Both the position numbers and the translations under genes were made by a program. A DNA stretch of 64,000 nucleotides from Trinickia sp. Y13 (lineage in GTDB: Bacteria > Pseudomonadota > Gammaproteobacteria > Burkholderiales > Burkholderiaceae): positions 62,001 to 126,000 of the forward strand of contig NZ_JAKWFK010000010.1 of NCBI RefSeq assembly GCF_029522115.1, in the 5' to 3' direction. The notes beneath the pieces were generated by a model. It saw only the letters and a program-made list of their open reading frames with translations. It had not been told where the DNA came from and searched no databases. Of the stretch, positions 34,279 through 43,418 are shown piece after piece (the stretch's first letter is position 1; every line of letters starts with the position of its first letter).

Positions 34279-35181
34279 TCAAATCAGCGCGCGGCCTTCG
34301 AGCCGCTCGAGAATGCCGAGCGGCGCGCATTCGGGTTGCACCATCGCGCGCACGGGCAGAAAGAACGTCTGCTCGAGCATGTACTGCCCCGACATGGCCG
34401 CGTGCGACGTCTGATCGGAGAAGCACATCCATGCGCTGCCGGGCGGGAACGGCATCGTCTCTTGCGGGCACGTCTTCTGATATTCGAGATCTCCCTTCAT
34501 GCCGTCGTGCAGATTAAGCATCAGATGATCGTAAGCGCTGCGCTTGGATTTGGTGATATGCAGCGCATTGAGCAGCCATGCCGATCCCGGCGTCTGGCGC
34601 TTGATCTTCGGCAGGAAACGCTTGGCCATTTGCTCGAACGGCTCGCCCACGCGCCAGACGCGCGGCTCGCCGTTCGGATTGACGTTGGCGAACACGCGCA
34701 AAATGCGCTCGCCGCGATTGGGCCGCGACGGGAACGCATCGACGTGCAGCCGGCTGTCGTCCTTGCGCCACGACGTATGCCGCGTTTCCACGCGCAGCAG
34801 GCGCAGGCTCGTGGGCGCGGGACGCAACGCCTCGCGATATTCGGGCACCAAGCGATCGACGAGCGTGCGCGCTTGCGCTTGGTAACGCGCGACGAGTGCG
34901 CGCACGGCCGACTGCGTCACCGCGTCGCCCGCTACGCCGCGCAGCTCGCCCCCGTTCGGATCGAGGCTGATGTTCTTGCGCTTCGGATCGGCGAGCGCCG
35001 GGTCGAGCAGCGCCGTCTCCCCGCCTTCGATCGCGAAGCGCAGATTGGGGAAATAGATGACCTTGCCCGTTTCCAGCGCGACACGCAGCGTGTCCCGCGT
35101 GACCGAAAGGTCGGAGCCTTCCCAATCCGAGCAATTGACTTCGAGGATTTGCGATTCTTTCATGGTCCCGTTGTGCGCCAT
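34279..35181 (-). CDS. kdoO: Kdo 3-hydroxylase family protein, Fe(II)/2-oxoglutarate dependent
   Basis: A 300-residue dioxygenase-like protein. It has an HVD pair (His146, Asp148) in DSRLHVDAFPSRPNRGERILR, the first two iron ligands, with a basic residue following as in Kdo dioxygenases. Members of this family in Burkholderia and Yersinia are known to turn Kdo of lipid A into Ko. The position between waaC and waaA supports this role. An internal ATG at 35163 (MKESQILEV), with a weak SD GGGA, is an alternative start. Confidence 0.85.
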   Translation of the reverse strand: MAHNGTMKESQILEVNCSDWEGSDLSVTRDTLRVALETGKVIYFPNLRFAIEGGETALLDPALADPKRKNISLDPNGGELRGVAGDAVTQSAVRALVARYQAQARTLVDRLVPEYREALRPAPTSLRLLRVETRHTSWRKDDSRLHVDAFPSRPNRGERILRVFANVNPNGEPRVWRVGEPFEQMAKRFLPKIKRQTPGSAWLLNALHITKSKRSAYDHLMLNLHDGMKGDLEYQKTCPQETMPFPPGSAWMCFSDQTSHAAMSGQYMLEQTFFLPVRAMVQPECAPLGILERLEGRALI

Positions 35182-35184
35182 CGA

Positions 35185-36180
35185 TTACAGCAGGCCGAAC
35201 CCGGCCAGTGCGGTTTTCACTTGCTGCAGCGTCGGCGGATCGCCGGCGGTGCCGAGGTTGACCACGCGGGGGGACCAATAGCCGCCCGTGCGCCATGCGG
35301 TCGCGAAATTGTACAACTCGACGGTCGGACGCTTGAGCGCCGCCGCGATGTGAACGAGCCCCGTATCGACACCGACCGTCGCCGCCGCCGCATCGAGCAG
35401 GCCCACCACGGCTGGCAGCGACAAGCGCGGCGGCACGATGGCCGCGGCGCCGAACTCCTTGGCCAAGCGCTCGCTCGTCGCGCGCTCGGCCTCGCTGCCC
35501 CAGGGCAACACGAGCGACGCGCCACGCGTCACGAGGGCGCGGCCCAGTTCGATCCACGATGCATCGGGCCATTGCTTGTCGGCGCGCGAGGTGGCGTGCA
35601 CCAAGACGACGTAAGGCACCGGCAAGTTGAGCCCCGTCTCGGCCAATGCGCGAGCGGCGCGCGACGTGTCGAGCCCGAAATCGAGTTCATCCGTCGATTG
35701 CGGCACCGGCGCGCCGATGGCCTGCGCGACGAGTTGCCGCGTGCGCTCGACCACATGCGTGCGCGGCGCGATCGGCACGCGCCGGTCGTAGAAAAAGCGC
35801 ACCGGCCATTCGTAGCCCGCGCCGTCGGTGCGATTGCCGAGCCCGACGAGCGGCCCGCGGGCCCAGCTCGCCACCCATGCCGTCTTGATCAGCCCCTGAC
35901 AGTCGATGACGAGGTCGTACTGCTCGGCGGCAAGCGCGCGCCGAAACGCGCGAATCTCGCGCCAAGTCGACGGCGAGAGCAAGCGCTTGCGCCAGCGGCG
36001 CAAAGAAAACGGAATCGCGCGGCGCACGCCCGTGACGAGCGTGACGAGGCCGGCAAAGCTTTCTTCGACGAGCCAATCGATTTGCGCGTCGGGATAGACG
36101 CGCAAGATGTCGGCGACGGCCGGCATGTTGTGGACGACGTCGCCGAGCGACGACACGCGGACCAGCAGGATCTTTTGCAC
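35185..36180 (-). CDS. waaC: lipopolysaccharide heptosyltransferase I
   Basis: A 331-residue GT9 enzyme that adds the first L,D-heptose to Kdo. MQKILLVRVSSLGDVVHNMPAVADI is the standard start, followed by QIDWLVEESF. The C-terminal half has HATSRADKQWP and VGVDTGLVHIAAALKRPTVELY, the ADP-heptose site. It is separated from kdoO by three bases, making an inner-core operon waaC-kdoO-waaA. Confidence 0.95.
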   Translation of the reverse strand: MQKILLVRVSSLGDVVHNMPAVADILRVYPDAQIDWLVEESFAGLVTLVTGVRRAIPFSLRRWRKRLLSPSTWREIRAFRRALAAEQYDLVIDCQGLIKTAWVASWARGPLVGLGNRTDGAGYEWPVRFFYDRRVPIAPRTHVVERTRQLVAQAIGAPVPQSTDELDFGLDTSRAARALAETGLNLPVPYVVLVHATSRADKQWPDASWIELGRALVTRGASLVLPWGSEAERATSERLAKEFGAAAIVPPRLSLPAVVGLLDAAAATVGVDTGLVHIAAALKRPTVELYNFATAWRTGGYWSPRVVNLGTAGDPPTLQQVKTALAGFGLL

Positions 36181-36429
36181 ACTGAAAGTAAAAAGAAAGG
36201 TACGGCATGGCAGGCGCGGCGGCGCACGGCGACGCCCCGGCGCAATGCTGCCAGGAGGGCAGGCATTCTACCGCGCCCGCGCACTATTTTTGCGCGCGGT
36301 ACGGTCGATGCGGGCGCGATATGATGTCGCCTTCCCAACCGCGAGTGTTTAGTGCTCCGCCGGGCGAAGGCACTACAATGCTTCTCGTCCGCATCAACCG
36401 CTCGCCGAGTGCAGCCTTTTCGACGCATT

Positions 36430-37347
36430 ATGCTCAGTTCGTTCCGTCCAGCGCGCGTGGCGCTTTCGTTCGCGGCGCTCTCCGTTCTCGCCGCGTGCTC
36501 GAGCGCACCGCAACCGAAATTCCAGCAAGAACTCTTCGATTCGGGCGCGAGCCCGTTTTCGCGCGGTTATAACGTCGGCAGCAACGACGCCTGCGAAGCG
36601 GCCCGGCGCGCCTTGCTCAATCAAGGTTATTTGACGACCTTTAGCGGCACCGATCGCATCGACGCCACCAAGGATTTCCAGCCGAGCGGCGAATCGCACA
36701 TCACCGTCGAATTTCACGTGGTTTGCACGCCGGGCGAGGATGCCGACGGCACCAGCATCATGTACGCGAATGCAATCCAAAGCGGGTACGCCCTGAAAAA
36801 GAGCGATACGTCCGCGAGCGTCGGCTTGAGCATACTCGGCTCGGTCTCACTGCCGATCCGCTCCAATAGCGACGCGATGGTGAAAGTATCGAGCGAAACG
36901 ATTCAATCGAACGCGTTCTACGATCGCTTCTTCGATTCGGTCGGCCACTATGTGGGCTCGCTGATCAAGACGGCGCCCGTGCCGGTGGCGCCCGTGACCA
37001 GCACGGTTCTGCCCGGCTCTCCGCCGCCGGTGGTCGCCGCCACGACGCAGATGGCGCCCGTAGCGCCTACGGCTGCGGCTACACCGACCTCTGCATCGGC
37101 CACCGTGCCTAACACCATGCCGGCCATGAACGATGCGCCCGCCGCTGCGCAGACGATGCTCAGCGGGGCCGTGCAGGCTGCGCCGTTCGGGGCAGCGTCG
37201 CTCTACGCGCCGCACTCGCCCACCGGCCTGCCATCGCCAACGGCCATGCCGTTTGAACCCGCACCGCCGCTCATCGCGCCCGAAGCGCCGGCGGCCGCGC
37301 AACCGACGAACGCGCAGCCCGCACCCGCGCAGGCCGCCTCGCAGTGA
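36430..37347 (+). CDS. DUF2242 lipoprotein
   Basis: A 305-residue lipoprotein. Signal and lipobox are at SVLAACSS (Cys near residue 23). Residues about 30-180 match the DUF2242 family: NVGSNDACEAARRALLNQGY, then VEFHVVC and YDRFFDSVGHYV. The last 120 residues are a low-complexity Pro/Ala/Thr region, perhaps to reach across the periplasm. Function unknown. A TACAAT box at 36374-36379 may be its -10 element. Confidence 0.85.
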   Translation: MLSSFRPARVALSFAALSVLAACSSAPQPKFQQELFDSGASPFSRGYNVGSNDACEAARRALLNQGYLTTFSGTDRIDATKDFQPSGESHITVEFHVVCTPGEDADGTSIMYANAIQSGYALKKSDTSASVGLSILGSVSLPIRSNSDAMVKVSSETIQSNAFYDRFFDSVGHYVGSLIKTAPVPVAPVTSTVLPGSPPPVVAATTQMAPVAPTAAATPTSASATVPNTMPAMNDAPAAAQTMLSGAVQAAPFGAASLYAPHSPTGLPSPTAMPFEPAPPLIAPEAPAAAQPTNAQPAPAQAASQ

Positions 37348-37469
37348 GGCAGGCGGCGGGCGCGCTCGCGCATTTCCGCGGGGTGGCGCTTCCGGGTTGG
37401 CTTACCCGCTAGCGCCCGGCCACCCGAGCGCTAACCGAAGAGATAAGCCGGCCTCGCGCCCGGCTTCGC

Positions 37470-38864
37470 TCAGAACGGCAACTTCGCATCCGGCTTCGCC
37501 GCGACGATCACCCGCCGAAAATCGTTCTGAATCCGCACGAGCGCATCGGCGCTATCGGCTTCGAAACGCAGCACGACCACGGGCGTGGTGTTCGAAGAAC
37601 GCGCGAGCCCGAAGCCATCGGGATATTCGACGCGCAAGCCGTCGATCGTGATGACCTCGTCGGCGCCGGTGAACTTCGCTTCCTTTTGCAGGCGGCCGAT
37701 CAGCTGGAAGTTCTCGCCCTCCTCGAGCTTGAGCTGCAATTCGGGCGTCGACAGCGAATTGGGCAGGTCGTTGAGCACCTTGCTCGGATCCTCTACGCGC
37801 GAGAGCAACTCGAGCAGACGCGCCCCCGTGTAGAGCCCATCGTCGAAGCCGTACCAGCGATCCTTGAAGAACACGTGGCCGCTCATTTCGCCCGCTAGCG
37901 GCGCACCGGTTTCACGCAGCTTGGCTTTCACGAGCGAATGGCCCGTCTTCCACATCACCGGCTCGCCGCCTTGCGCGCGTACCCACTTCGCCAGATTGCG
38001 CGTGCATTTGACGTCGTAAATGATCTGCGCGCCCGGGTTGCGCGACAGCACTTCCTGTGCGAACAACATCAACTGACGATCGGGATAGATGATTTGACCG
38101 TCCTTGGTCACGACGCCCAGCCGGTCGCCGTCGCCGTCGAACGCAAAGCCCACCTGCGCATCGGTTTCCTTCAATGCGCGGATGACGTCTTGCAAATTCT
38201 CCGGATGCGCCGGGTCGGGATGGTGATTCGGGAAGTTGCCGTCGATGTCGGTAAAGAGTTCGACCAATTCGCAGCCGAGCGCTTTGAACAGGCGCGGACC
38301 GAGCGCGCCGGCCACGCCGTTGCCCGCATCGACGACGATCTTCATGGGCCGCGCGAGCTTGACGTCGCTCACGATGCGCTCGATGTACTTATCGGCGATG
38401 TCGTATTGCTCGTAGCTGCCGCTGCCGCTTTCGAAGTCGTCCTTTTGAATGCGGCGGTACAGCGCTTGGATTTGCTCGCCGTAGATCGCTGCGCCGCGCA
38501 ACACCATCTTGAAGCCGTTGTAGTCGGGCGGATTGTGGCTGCCCGTCACGACGATGCATGAATCGACGCGGCGCTCGCCGCCTGCTAGCGCGAGCGGCAC
38601 GCTGGCCGCGAAGTAACCGACCGGCGTGGGCACCATGCCGACATCGACGACGTCGACACCGGCTGCGCGCAGGCCTTGTGCGAGCGCTTCGATCAGCGAC
38701 GGGCCGGATAGGCGACCATCGCGCGCGACCACGACGGCATCGCCGCCTTGCGCGCGCACTTCGCTGCCGAACGCCCGGCCTACCAGCCGCGCGACGTCCT
38801 CATCGAGAGTTTTGCCGATGACGCCTCGGATGTCGTACGCCTTGAAGATGGATTGCGAGATCAT
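37470..38864 (-). CDS. phosphomannomutase/phosphoglucomutase
   Basis: A 464-residue alpha-D-phosphohexomutase of the AlgC/ManB type, interconverting hexose-6- and hexose-1-phosphates for sugar nucleotides. The phosphoserine loop VVTGSHNPPDYNGFK is near residue 110, the magnesium loop FDGDGDRLGVV near 240, and the sugar-binding GEMSGHVFFKD near 325. The start MISQSIFKAYDIRG is typical. It can supply Glc-1-P for dTDP-rhamnose and other donors used by the genes on its right. Confidence 0.93.
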   Translation of the reverse strand: MISQSIFKAYDIRGVIGKTLDEDVARLVGRAFGSEVRAQGGDAVVVARDGRLSGPSLIEALAQGLRAAGVDVVDVGMVPTPVGYFAASVPLALAGGERRVDSCIVVTGSHNPPDYNGFKMVLRGAAIYGEQIQALYRRIQKDDFESGSGSYEQYDIADKYIERIVSDVKLARPMKIVVDAGNGVAGALGPRLFKALGCELVELFTDIDGNFPNHHPDPAHPENLQDVIRALKETDAQVGFAFDGDGDRLGVVTKDGQIIYPDRQLMLFAQEVLSRNPGAQIIYDVKCTRNLAKWVRAQGGEPVMWKTGHSLVKAKLRETGAPLAGEMSGHVFFKDRWYGFDDGLYTGARLLELLSRVEDPSKVLNDLPNSLSTPELQLKLEEGENFQLIGRLQKEAKFTGADEVITIDGLRVEYPDGFGLARSSNTTPVVVLRFEADSADALVRIQNDFRRVIVAAKPDAKLPF

Positions 38865-39073
38865 GGATAGCTCTCTTTTGGCTGCGATTGGAAAAGTGCT
38901 GGCGCCGTCAACCCACTTATAATTGCAGTTTTTCGACCGGCGCGGCTCGCGCCTATTTTAATGCGCATATGCCCCTTCGCGACCCGGCCCTACGAGATGA
39001 CGGCCGAAAAGCGCGCTATTTCCGCGCCGACGCGAGCACGGCCAGCAAATTCCCTGCCTTTACTTTTGGTTAC

Positions 39074-40330
39074 ATGCTGAGGCGCATCGCCCATCCGGAA
39101 ATCGCTAAAGCCGCCGCGAACATCGTTTGGCTCGGGCTCGAGCGGCTCACGCAAATCGCGGTGGCGATCGCCATCGCGGGCATGCTTGCGCGCTACTTCG
39201 GCCCCGATGTGTTCGGCAAGTGGCAATACGCCAATACGCTTCTGCTCGTGCTTGCCCCGATCACGTGGGTATGCGGCGCGGAAATCCTCGTGCCCACGAT
39301 CGTTCAGCGCGGCGAAGGCGACCTGGGCGCCGTGCTTGGCAGCGCCTTCGTCCTACGATTTGCCGTCTCGGCGCTCGCGCTGGCGGCGACCTGGGGCGGC
39401 GTCGCCGCGGGGCTGACCGACCCTGTCGTCGGCGCGATGCTTGCCGGGCTCGCCGTGACGATGCTGTTTCGCGAGCCGTTCATCGGCGTCATCAACTCGT
39501 GGCTGCAAAGCCTCACGTATAGCAAGCCGCAGCTCGTCGCGAGCATGATCGCGGCGTTAGGCAAGCTTGCGCTCGTCTATCTCCTCGTGCGCATGAGCGC
39601 CAGCGCCCCGCACTTCGCGTGGCTTTGGGCGGTCGAAGCAGCGGCCATCGGCGCCGTGCTGCTGGCTTACTACGCGCGCCGTCATGGCGGCAAGCTCGGC
39701 TGGCGCGTCGAGCGCGCCCTTTTGCGCCATTTCGCGAGCGCGGGCGCCGTGTTTTGGGTTGGCCTCGTCTGCATGTACCTGTTCCTGAAGCTCGACCGGC
39801 TCATGCTCGAGCGCGCCATCTCGTTCGCCGATCTCGGCCGCTACTCCGCCGCGCAGCAAATCAACGAGAACTGGATCGCGCTTGCGCTCATGCTCGCGCA
39901 GACGATCGCCCCGGCGTTCGTCTACCGCGTGCAAGACCCTGCGCGTCTCTTGCGCAACGTCGTGCACCTGATGGTCCTTGCCGCGGGGCTCATGATCTCG
40001 GGTGCGCTCGTGCTCGATGCGCTGGGCGCGATCGTGATCACCCGCGTGTTCGGCGCGAACTTCGCCGATGCCATTCCGATTTTTCGCTGGTGCGTGTGGC
40101 TGTCGGTGCCCGCCGGGGTAGAAGCGATCGGCAATCTCGTGCTGCTCAAGTATCAAGCCAAGTTCGTTGTCCTAACGAAATGGCTGCTCGCGCTCGCCGT
40201 CGCCTTCGCCGTGAATCTGTTCGCGATCCCTCGCATCGGCGCCTACGGCGCGCTCGCGGGTCTTGCGGCCGGTTACTGCGCGGCCGTCGCCGTCAACGTC
40301 TATTACATTCGCCTCAAGCTGCGCCCATGA
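39074..40330 (+). CDS. polysaccharide flippase (Wzx-like), first glycan block
   Basis: A 418-residue protein with about 12 hydrophobic helices of the oligosaccharide flippase (MATE-like) superfamily. KAAANIVWLGLERLTQIAV opens the first helix. The ATG at 39074 (MLRRIAHPE) is chosen; the frame is open from 38888, and an ATG at 38969 would add 35 polar residues. A TATAAT box at 38918-38923 could start transcription. The gene overlaps the next glycosyltransferase (ATGA). It would flip a lipid-linked glycan to the periplasm. Confidence 0.82.
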   Translation: MLRRIAHPEIAKAAANIVWLGLERLTQIAVAIAIAGMLARYFGPDVFGKWQYANTLLLVLAPITWVCGAEILVPTIVQRGEGDLGAVLGSAFVLRFAVSALALAATWGGVAAGLTDPVVGAMLAGLAVTMLFREPFIGVINSWLQSLTYSKPQLVASMIAALGKLALVYLLVRMSASAPHFAWLWAVEAAAIGAVLLAYYARRHGGKLGWRVERALLRHFASAGAVFWVGLVCMYLFLKLDRLMLERAISFADLGRYSAAQQINENWIALALMLAQTIAPAFVYRVQDPARLLRNVVHLMVLAAGLMISGALVLDALGAIVITRVFGANFADAIPIFRWCVWLSVPAGVEAIGNLVLLKYQAKFVVLTKWLLALAVAFAVNLFAIPRIGAYGALAGLAAGYCAAVAVNVYYIRLKLRP

Positions 40331-41160
40331 CGACGCCCACCCCCGGCTCCGCGCCGCAAGACATGCTAGGCGATGTCGCCGTTCTGATGCCGGCATACAA
40401 CGGCCAAGCCGACGTCGAGCGCACGCTCGCTTCGTTCGTCGAAAGCGCGCGCGTGCAGGTGCTGATCGTCGACGACGGCAGCACCCCGCCCATCGTTGCC
40501 CCGACGCTGCCAAACCTGGACATCGAGATCCTGCGCATGCCGCAAAACGGCGGCATCGAGCGCGCGCTGCAAGCGGGCATCGAAGCGCTGGCCGCGCGCG
40601 GCTATCGCTATGCGGCGCGCATCGATGCGGGCGATTTGGCGGCCCCCGGGCGTCTCGGCAAACAGCGCGCGTATCTCGAAGCACATCCGAACGTGGCCGG
40701 CCTCGGCATGTGGACCCAGGTCGTCTCGCGACAAGGCGCCCCACTCTTCGTGCTGCGCACGCCCGTCGAGCCCGAAGCCGTTCGGCGTCTGCGGTTCTTT
40801 CGCACCTCGCTCGTCCACCCGGCCATGATGCTGCGCGTCGATGCCGTGCGCGCGGTGGGTAACTATCGCGTCGCTTACCGCGCCGCGGAAGACCTCGACC
40901 TGTTCCTGCGCTTGATGGAGCGTTACGACTGCGCGAATCTACCGGAACTCGGGCTTTATTACGAACTTAACGAAGGCGGCATCAGCGCGACGAAACGACG
41001 GCGGCAGATCGTTTCTACGCTGAAGCTGCAATGGCGCTACTTCAACGCCGCGAACGTCTACGATTGGCTCGGGCTTGCGAAGAATCTCTTGCATCTGGTC
41101 ACGCCATATTCGGCCCTTCAAACGATGAAACGCGCGCTGTTCGCTACGCGGGCGGCCTAA
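40327..41160 (+). CDS. glycosyltransferase family 2
   Basis: A 277-residue GT-A enzyme. After 16 residues come VAVLMPAYNGQADVERTL and LIVDDGSTPP, the nucleotide-sugar binding strand; RYAARIDAGDLAAPGRL is the metal-binding DxD-like loop (DAGD), and AEDLDLFLRLMER is the usual catalytic region ('ED' pair). The start is in the flippase stop (ATGA). The donor is unknown. Confidence 0.88.
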   Translation: MTTPTPGSAPQDMLGDVAVLMPAYNGQADVERTLASFVESARVQVLIVDDGSTPPIVAPTLPNLDIEILRMPQNGGIERALQAGIEALAARGYRYAARIDAGDLAAPGRLGKQRAYLEAHPNVAGLGMWTQVVSRQGAPLFVLRTPVEPEAVRRLRFFRTSLVHPAMMLRVDAVRAVGNYRVAYRAAEDLDLFLRLMERYDCANLPELGLYYELNEGGISATKRRRQIVSTLKLQWRYFNAANVYDWLGLAKNLLHLVTPYSALQTMKRALFATRAA

Positions 41161-41166
41161 ATCCGT

Positions 41167-42387
41167 ATGCAGACAACGTCGAATCCCGCCCCCGCCTCTG
41201 CTTCCTTGGACGCCGCGCCGCTGACGGTCTGCCTCGTCTGCAACACGGCGTTCGCCATCTACACCTACCGGCAGGGCGTGATTCGCATGCTCGTCGCCAA
41301 AGGCGTGCGCGTGGTCGTGCTCGCGCCGCGCGATCGCACGGTCCCCTTGCTCGAAGAAATGGGCTGCGTTTGCATCGACCTGCCCGTCGCGGCGAAAAGC
41401 ACGAACCCGCTGGACGACTTGAAAACGCTCGCCGCGCTCTATCGGCACTACCGCACGATTCGCCCGGGCGTCGTGTTCCACTACACGATCAAGGCCAACA
41501 TCTACGGCTCGGTGGCCGCGTGGCTTGCGCGCGTGCCGTCGATTGCGGTCACGACGGGCCTGGGCTACGTGTTCATTCAAAAGAGCCGCGCGGCGCAAGT
41601 GGCCAAGCTGCTCTATCGCATCGCCTTTCGCTTTCCGCGGGAAGTGTGGTTTCTCAATCGCGACGATCACGAGGCCTTCTTGCACGAACGCCTGCTCGCG
41701 CATCCCGAGCGAGCGAAGCTGCTGAACGGGGAAGGCGTCGATCTCGAGCAGTTCGCTCTGACGCGGCTGCCAAGCGGCACACAAACGGTCACGTTCGTGC
41801 TGATCGGGCGCTTGCTGTGGGACAAAGGGGTTGGCGAATACGTCGAAGCCGCGCGCATGCTGCGCGCTCGATATCCGCAAGCGCGCTTTCAGCTGCTAGG
41901 GCCGGTTGGCGTGGACAACCCGAGCGCGATCACGCAAGCCGACGTCCAAGCTTGGCGCGAGCAAGGCGTTATCGAGTATCTTGGCGAAGCGCACGACGTG
42001 CGCCCCGTCATCGCCAACGCCGACTGCGTCGTTCTGCCTTCGTACCGGGAAGGCGTCCCGCGCACTTTGCTCGAAGCATCGGCCATGGGGCGGCCGATCG
42101 TCGCTACCGACGTGCCGGGCTGCCGCGAAGTGGTCACGGATGGCGTCACCGGGCTCTTATGCGAAGCGAAGAGCGCGTCTAGCCTCGCAACTCAGCTCGC
42201 GTGCATGCTCGACATGAGCAAAGACGAGCGGCGCGCGATGGGTTTGCGCGGACGTAAAAAAGTGACGGCTGAGTTCGACGAAGCGATCGTCGTCGAACGC
42301 TATCGACAAACGCTGCATGCGCTAACTGGCGCCAGCCAATTCGAACGGCGTGCGGCCATGCGCGCTGCTACGGGAGAAGAACGATGA
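41167..42387 (+). CDS. glycosyltransferase family 4
   Basis: A 406-residue GT-B enzyme similar in layout to PglA/WbpH. N-terminal landmarks are NTAFAIYTYRQGVIRML and the HYTIKANIYGS segment; the C-terminal domain has VLIGRLLWDKGVGEYVEA and PSYREGVPRTLLEASAMGRPIVATDVPGC, the EX7E region. The stop overlaps galE (ATGA). It is a paralogue of the product of 52145-53263. Confidence 0.9.
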   Translation: MQTTSNPAPASASLDAAPLTVCLVCNTAFAIYTYRQGVIRMLVAKGVRVVVLAPRDRTVPLLEEMGCVCIDLPVAAKSTNPLDDLKTLAALYRHYRTIRPGVVFHYTIKANIYGSVAAWLARVPSIAVTTGLGYVFIQKSRAAQVAKLLYRIAFRFPREVWFLNRDDHEAFLHERLLAHPERAKLLNGEGVDLEQFALTRLPSGTQTVTFVLIGRLLWDKGVGEYVEAARMLRARYPQARFQLLGPVGVDNPSAITQADVQAWREQGVIEYLGEAHDVRPVIANADCVVLPSYREGVPRTLLEASAMGRPIVATDVPGCREVVTDGVTGLLCEAKSASSLATQLACMLDMSKDERRAMGLRGRKKVTAEFDEAIVVERYRQTLHALTGASQFERRAAMRAATGEER

Positions 42388-43418
42388 CAACGACAGTGCA
42401 ACGACGCGGAACGATCCTCGTCACGGGGGGTGCGGGCTTCATCGGTTCGCATACGGTAGTGGAGTTGATCGCCAACGGCTACGAAGTGGTGATTGCCGAT
42501 AATTTGGTCAACAGCAAGCGCGAGGCCGTGCGCCGCGTCGAGCGGATCGTCGGGCGGCCCGTGCCCTTCTACGAGATCGACGTGTGCGACAAAGCCGCGC
42601 TGGCCACGGTGTTCGATGCTCATCCGATCGACGCGGCCATTCATTTTGCGGCGCTCAAGGCGGTGGGCGAATCGATCGCCAAGCCGATCGAGTATTACCG
42701 CAATAACGTAGACAGCTTGCTCGTCTTGCTCGAAACGATGCGAGAAAGAGCGATCAAGAAATTCGTGTTCAGTTCGTCGGCGACGGTCTACGGCGTGCCC
42801 GAACGCTCGCCCGTGGACGAATCGTTCCCCATGTCGGCGACGAACCCTTATGGGCAATCGAAGATCATCGGCGAGCAAATCTTGCGTGACCTCGAGCGCG
42901 CCGATTCGAGCTGGCGCATTGCTACGCTGCGGTACTTCAACCCAGTTGGTGCGCATGAAAGCGGGCTCATCGGCGAGGATCCGGCAGGTGTGCCGAACAA
43001 TTTGATGCCTTACGTGGCGCAGGTGGCCGTCGGCAAGCTCGAGAAGCTGCGCGTGTTCGGCGGCGATTACGACACGACGGACGGCACGGGCGTGCGCGAT
43101 TACATTCACGTCGTCGACCTGGCGCGCGGCCACGTGGCCGCACTGAATGCGCTCGATACGCGAGATGCGAGCGTGTTGGTGAATCTAGGGACGGGGCGCG
43201 GGTATTCGGTGCTCGAAGTCGTGCGTGCGTTCGAAGCGGCATCCGGGCGTAAGGTGCCGTACGAGATCGTCGAACGGCGCTCGGGGGATGTGGCCGCGTG
43301 CTATGCCGGCACCGAAAAAGCCGAGAAGCTGCTCGGCTGGCGCGCGCAGTATGGGATCGAGCGGATGTGCGCGGACCATTGGCGCTGGCAGGAGATGAAT
43401 CCGATGGGGTTTGCGTAA
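42384..43418 (+). CDS. galE: UDP-glucose 4-epimerase
   Basis: A 344-residue extended short-chain dehydrogenase. NAD site GGAGFIGSH near residue 16, the catalytic SSSATVYG and YGQSK (YxxxK) and the C-terminal RDYIHVVDLARGH are standard GalE. It makes UDP-Gal, or UDP-GalNAc if it accepts N-acetylated sugars. It sits between a GT4 gene and the initiating transferase with overlaps on both sides. Confidence 0.93.
   Translation: MTTTVQRRGTILVTGGAGFIGSHTVVELIANGYEVVIADNLVNSKREAVRRVERIVGRPVPFYEIDVCDKAALATVFDAHPIDAAIHFAALKAVGESIAKPIEYYRNNVDSLLVLLETMRERAIKKFVFSSSATVYGVPERSPVDESFPMSATNPYGQSKIIGEQILRDLERADSSWRIATLRYFNPVGAHESGLIGEDPAGVPNNLMPYVAQVAVGKLEKLRVFGGDYDTTDGTGVRDYIHVVDLARGHVAALNALDTRDASVLVNLGTGRGYSVLEVVRAFEAASGRKVPYEIVERRSGDVAACYAGTEKAEKLLGWRAQYGIERMCADHWRWQEMNPMGFA

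Noticed and set aside
34171-36324. A 717-codon plus-strand frame across waaC, kdoO and waaA
   Set aside because: It is the antisense shadow of three well-supported core genes and has Arg-rich, low-information sequence.
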